Shown here: in pieces, positions 61,214 to 64,000 of the stretch
Position numbering within the stretch: position 1 is the first letter of the stretch
Layout: the number at the start of each line of letters is the position of its first letter
NCBI GenBank assembly: GCA_029260765.1
Contig: JAJDCP010000130.1
Coordinates: forward strand, 1 to 64,000
From: Planctomycetota bacterium
GTDB lineage: Bacteria; Planctomycetota; J058; JAJDCP01
Direction: 5' to 3'
DNA length: 64,000 bases
Position numbers and translations under genes: made by a program
Notes under the pieces: generated by a model
Seen by the model: the letters and a program-made list of their open reading frames with translations, nothing else
Told to the model about the DNA's origin: nothing
Database searches by the model: none

Positions 61214-64000
61214 TCAAGCCTCTGCAACCACGGGGGCCGCTTGCTCGCCGTGCCCGACCAACCTCCGTTTCGCGTCCAACACCAGCGTGAACAGCGTCGG
61301 CACCAGTACCAGCGTGAACAGGGTCGACACCACCAGGCCTCCCAACACCACGCTGCCCAATCCACGATAGAGCTCGCTGCCTGCGCCGGGAAACAGCACC
61401 AGCGGGCACAGCCCGAGCACCGTGGTGGTGGTGGTCATGAAGATCGGTCGGATGCGCGAGCGCACACTGCGCAGCACTGCTTCTTCCGGAGAATCGTTGT
61501 CTGCGCGGATATGGTTGAGCGATTGATGCACGATCAGGATGGCATTGTTGACCACCGTGCCGATCAAGATCACAAAGCCGAGCATCGTCAGCACGTCGAG
61601 GGGCTGGGGCACGAACAGGTTGAGCAGGAACAAGCCCGCAAAGCCACCTACGGCACCCAGCGGAACACTGAGAATGATGACGAGCGGATAGAGCCACGAC
61701 TCAAACAGCGCCGCCATCAACAGGTAGGTGATCAACACTGCCAGTAAGAGGTTCCATTGCAGCGCCTGCCAGGTCGAGCGCAGCTTGTCCGCCGTCCCGG
61801 ACAGTTGGATGCGGTAGCCTCCAGCCAGCTGTCCTCCTTCACGCAGAGGTCCGACGATCTGGCTCTCGATCCGCTCGATCGCATCTTCGAGGGCTATGTC
61901 GGGCGGCGGGGAGACCTGGATCGAGATCGTGCGCTGGCGCTCGCGGTGGTTGATCTGCTCGGGTCCACTCGCCAGCTGGATGTCCGCCAGCGCCCCCAGC
62001 GGGACCAGGGCACCGTTGGGGGTAGCGATCGGCAGCGAGCGCAGATCCTGCGTGCGGCTGGCGAAGCGTTGCTGGCCGATGATGCTCAGATCGAACTTGT
62101 CGCCGCCTTTCTGGAAGTCGGTCGCATAGGCGCCATCAACCAGGGCGTTGACGGTGTAGCCCAGGTCGCGAGCGCTGATGCCGGCCTCCGCGGTTTGCTC
62201 GCTGCCCGGGAGGACATGCACTTCAGGGCTGGAGAGGTCCAGGCTGGGCCGGGGAATCGCCTGCGCGTCGGGAATCACTCCCATAACCTGCCCCATGATC
62301 TGCCCGCCCAGCTGCACCAGTCGCTTGAGCTCGGGCCCCGAGATCTCGATGTCGACGGTCCGGCCTGCGCTCAGTCCCTGCTCGAACAGGCTGGCCTGCT
62401 TACCGACACCGAAGGTACCCGGGATCGCCATCGAGACCCGCCGGATCAGGTTGACCAGCTCGCCCGAACGGAGCGCGTCGTAGGTGCGCAGGCCCATGAA
62501 GACCTGGCGACCTCGGGCGACATAGAAAAATCCCGAGATGGCCGGGAATTCGAGCTCGTGGCGCTGCGGGTCGGCCGGGTCGATGTCCCAGAAAGGCTTG
62601 AGCTCGGCATCGATCACCAGGCCCATCGCCAACAGCTGGTCGAGGTTGTAACCCGGCGGGGGCAACAGGATGCCAAACACCAGGTTGCGGTTGCCCGTCG
62701 GTAGGTATTCGACTTTGGGGAACAACAGGTAGCTGATTCCAAAAGCTCCGCCGATCAGCAGGACCACCATCGCCAGGCGACGCACGGTTCCTCGTAAGAG
62801 CCATGCATTGAGCGCCACCACGCCGTTGACGAAGCCTGCTGCCAGACCCTTGCGTTGCGTAGGGGCGGCCCTGGGTTTGCGGCGCGAGGAAAGGATGCGC
62901 GCGCTCAGAGTCGAGATCAATGTCACCGACAGGATCAACGACAGCCCCACCGCGCCGCTGATCGCCAGCGCGATGTCCCGGAACAGCTGCCCGGCTTCTT
63001 CTTCGACGAACAACACGGGCAGAAACACGGCCAGCGTCGTAAGCGTCGAAGCGAGCACGGCCCCCCAGACCTCTTGCGTCCCTCGCACAGCCGCCAGCAG
63101 TGGGGGGTCGCCTGTCTCGTAGTGGCGGAAGATGTTCTCGAGCACCACCACCGCATTGTCGACCAGCATACCCACCGCGAAGGCCAGCCCCGCCAGGCTG
63201 ATCACGTTCAACGAGCGCCCGAGCAGTCCGAGGATCAGAAAGGTGCCGATGATCGAAGTCGGCACGGCCAGGCCGATCACCAGGGTCGACCGGGCACTGC
63301 GCAGAAACAGCAACAGCACCGCGATGGTCAGGCAACCGCCGAGCAGGATGTTCTGCTGCACCAGGCCCACGGCGGAGTGGATGTACTCGGTCTCGTCATA
63401 GACCTGCTCGAGCTGCAGCCCGCGGGGCCCGAGCACGTCTTCATTCAGCTCGCTGGTCGCGGCGCGGATGCCATCCATCACTTCGATCACATTGGCGCCG
63501 TTCTCTCGCTGGCAGTTGATCGCGATGCCTGGCGCTCCGAAGTAGCGCACCACACTCTCGGGCTTCTTGTAGCCGAATTGGATCTTTGCGACATCGCGTA
63601 CGTAGACGGGTTGCCCCGCGCGGTGGGCGACGACGACATCAGCGACATCGGCTGTGCTGCGGAACTGCCCCAGGGTGCGCACCACGTAACGCCGCTTGCC
63701 TTCCCAGAAATCTCCACCCGAGGTGTCCTGGTTGCGCTGCTGCAGGGCGTTGCGCAGGTCGGCCACCGTCAGGTTGCGCGCCGCAAGCTTCTCCGGGTCG
63801 ACGATCACCTGCATCTCTTCTTCGCGGCCGCCGATCACGTTCGAGTTGGCGACACCCGAGACCCGCTCGTAGCGCGCTTCGACGATGTCCTCGGCGAGAG
63901 TCTGCAGCTTGTCGATGTCATGCTGGGGGCCGAGGAACTCGGCGATGGCTGCGTGCTGTTTCGCCGCCCCGGTCAGCCGTCGGTAGGTCAGCCCCGAGAC
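61214..64000 (-). CDS. RND-family efflux permease (AcrB/HAE1-like), 5' end outside window
   Basis: The frame is open to the window end; 928 residues are visible and about 100 N-terminal residues are missing. The GTG at 63838 is internal, since conserved sequence continues upstream of it (LTGAAKQHAAIAEFLGPQHD). It shows repeated periplasmic porter domains and two sets of membrane helices. The functional TM4 Asp is in VGMLVDNAVVVLENIFRHYE, and the second set has IGTVVNNAILIVHQSLNHI and FMTTTTTVLGLCPLVLFP. It pumps substrates out of the inner membrane or periplasm using protons. Partner adaptor and outer-membrane genes would lie beyond the window. Confidence 0.95.
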   Translation of the reverse strand, partial: VSGLTYRRLTGAAKQHAAIAEFLGPQHDIDKLQTLAEDIVEARYERVSGVANSNVIGGREEEMQVIVDPEKLAARNLTVADLRNALQQRNQDTSGGDFWEGKRRYVVRTLGQFRSTADVADVVVAHRAGQPVYVRDVAKIQFGYKKPESVVRYFGAPGIAINCQRENGANVIEVMDGIRAATSELNEDVLGPRGLQLEQVYDETEYIHSAVGLVQQNILLGGCLTIAVLLLFLRSARSTLVIGLAVPTSIIGTFLILGLLGRSLNVISLAGLAFAVGMLVDNAVVVLENIFRHYETGDPPLLAAVRGTQEVWGAVLASTLTTLAVFLPVLFVEEEAGQLFRDIALAISGAVGLSLILSVTLISTLSARILSSRRKPRAAPTQRKGLAAGFVNGVVALNAWLLRGTVRRLAMVVLLIGGAFGISYLLFPKVEYLPTGNRNLVFGILLPPPGYNLDQLLAMGLVIDAELKPFWDIDPADPQRHELEFPAISGFFYVARGRQVFMGLRTYDALRSGELVNLIRRVSMAIPGTFGVGKQASLFEQGLSAGRTVDIEISGPELKRLVQLGGQIMGQVMGVIPDAQAIPRPSLDLSSPEVHVLPGSEQTAEAGISARDLGYTVNALVDGAYATDFQKGGDKFDLSIIGQQRFASRTQDLRSLPIATPNGALVPLGALADIQLASGPEQINHRERQRTISIQVSPPPDIALEDAIERIESQIVGPLREGGQLAGGYRIQLSGTADKLRSTWQALQWNLLLAVLITYLLMAALFESWLYPLVIILSVPLGAVGGFAGLFLLNLFVPQPLDVLTMLGFVILIGTVVNNAILIVHQSLNHIRADNDSPEEAVLRSVRSRIRPIFMTTTTTVLGLCPLVLFPGAGSELYRGLGSVVLGGLVVSTLFTLVLVPTLFTLVLDAKRRLVGHGEQAAPVVAEA

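Overview
The window is a GC-rich bacterial chromosome segment with dense, often overlapping operons on both strands. The gene content points to Planctomycetota or a close relative: a giant tandem Ser/Thr kinase with a repeat-rich tail beside an ECF sigma factor, several FHA proteins, an anti-sigma factor carrying a pseudopilin-like tail, a nickel superoxide dismutase with its maturation protease, and proline/tryptophan-rich protein tails. This assignment is inference from gene content; no rRNA or other phylogenetic marker RNA is present.

Layout. 1-575: dispersed and tandem repeats. 576-8868: giant kinase, anti-sigma and ECF sigma genes (minus), then a TolB-like secreted protein and a GNAT acetyltransferase (plus). 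8873-11704: aroK-aroB fusion and aroC (minus). 12130-20797: one long plus-strand operon, nusA-infB-ylxP-rbfA joined to dapC-dapD-dapE and a btpA-like gene, preceded by a leader with a possible attenuator. 20798-21260: a decayed 23S-rRNA intervening-sequence-type gene between 7-bp tandem repeats. 21329-22165: sodN and its maturation protease (minus). 22457-23068: a deiodinase-like selenoprotein read through an in-frame UGA, with a hairpin at the expected SECIS position. 23065-25691: MDR reductase and a degenerate REC-GGDEF-EAL protein (minus). 25832-28065: menB and a membrane-anchored esterase. 28268-32836: small proteins, two FHA proteins and accB-accC (plus). 32844-33004: a MITE-like copy of the dispersed repeat. 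33001-36270: a minus-strand operon of ABC ATPase, permease, unknown protein and zinc ribbon. 36410-38752: homocysteine methyltransferase/MTHFR fusion and a response regulator. 38829-42970: ICL2-like isocitrate lyase and a patatin phospholipase. 43265-45047: decayed glycosyltransferase and AT-richer DNA. 45048-53183: divergent type II secretion/type IV pilus-like cluster. 53241-58594: minus-strand operon of a TPP enzyme, a bile-acid-symporter-family carrier, a double SDR fusion and a PASTA protein, preceded by a double palindromic operator. 58705-64000: small membrane proteins, low-complexity DNA, a third dispersed repeat, and an RND efflux pump that runs off the window.

Functional themes. Housekeeping metabolism is well represented: shikimate pathway, succinylase lysine/DAP pathway, fatty-acid initiation, menaquinone and one-carbon metabolism. 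The secretion cluster has ATPase, platform, L/M/C-like and secretin components but no pseudopilins or prepilin peptidase, so it must rely on genes elsewhere. The strongest unusual signal is the selenoprotein, which a standard gene caller would split into two fragments. Next are the dispersed repeat family (three copies), the pseudopilin-tailed anti-sigma factor, the secretin with a long helical C-terminal extension and the receiver-like/patatin fusion.
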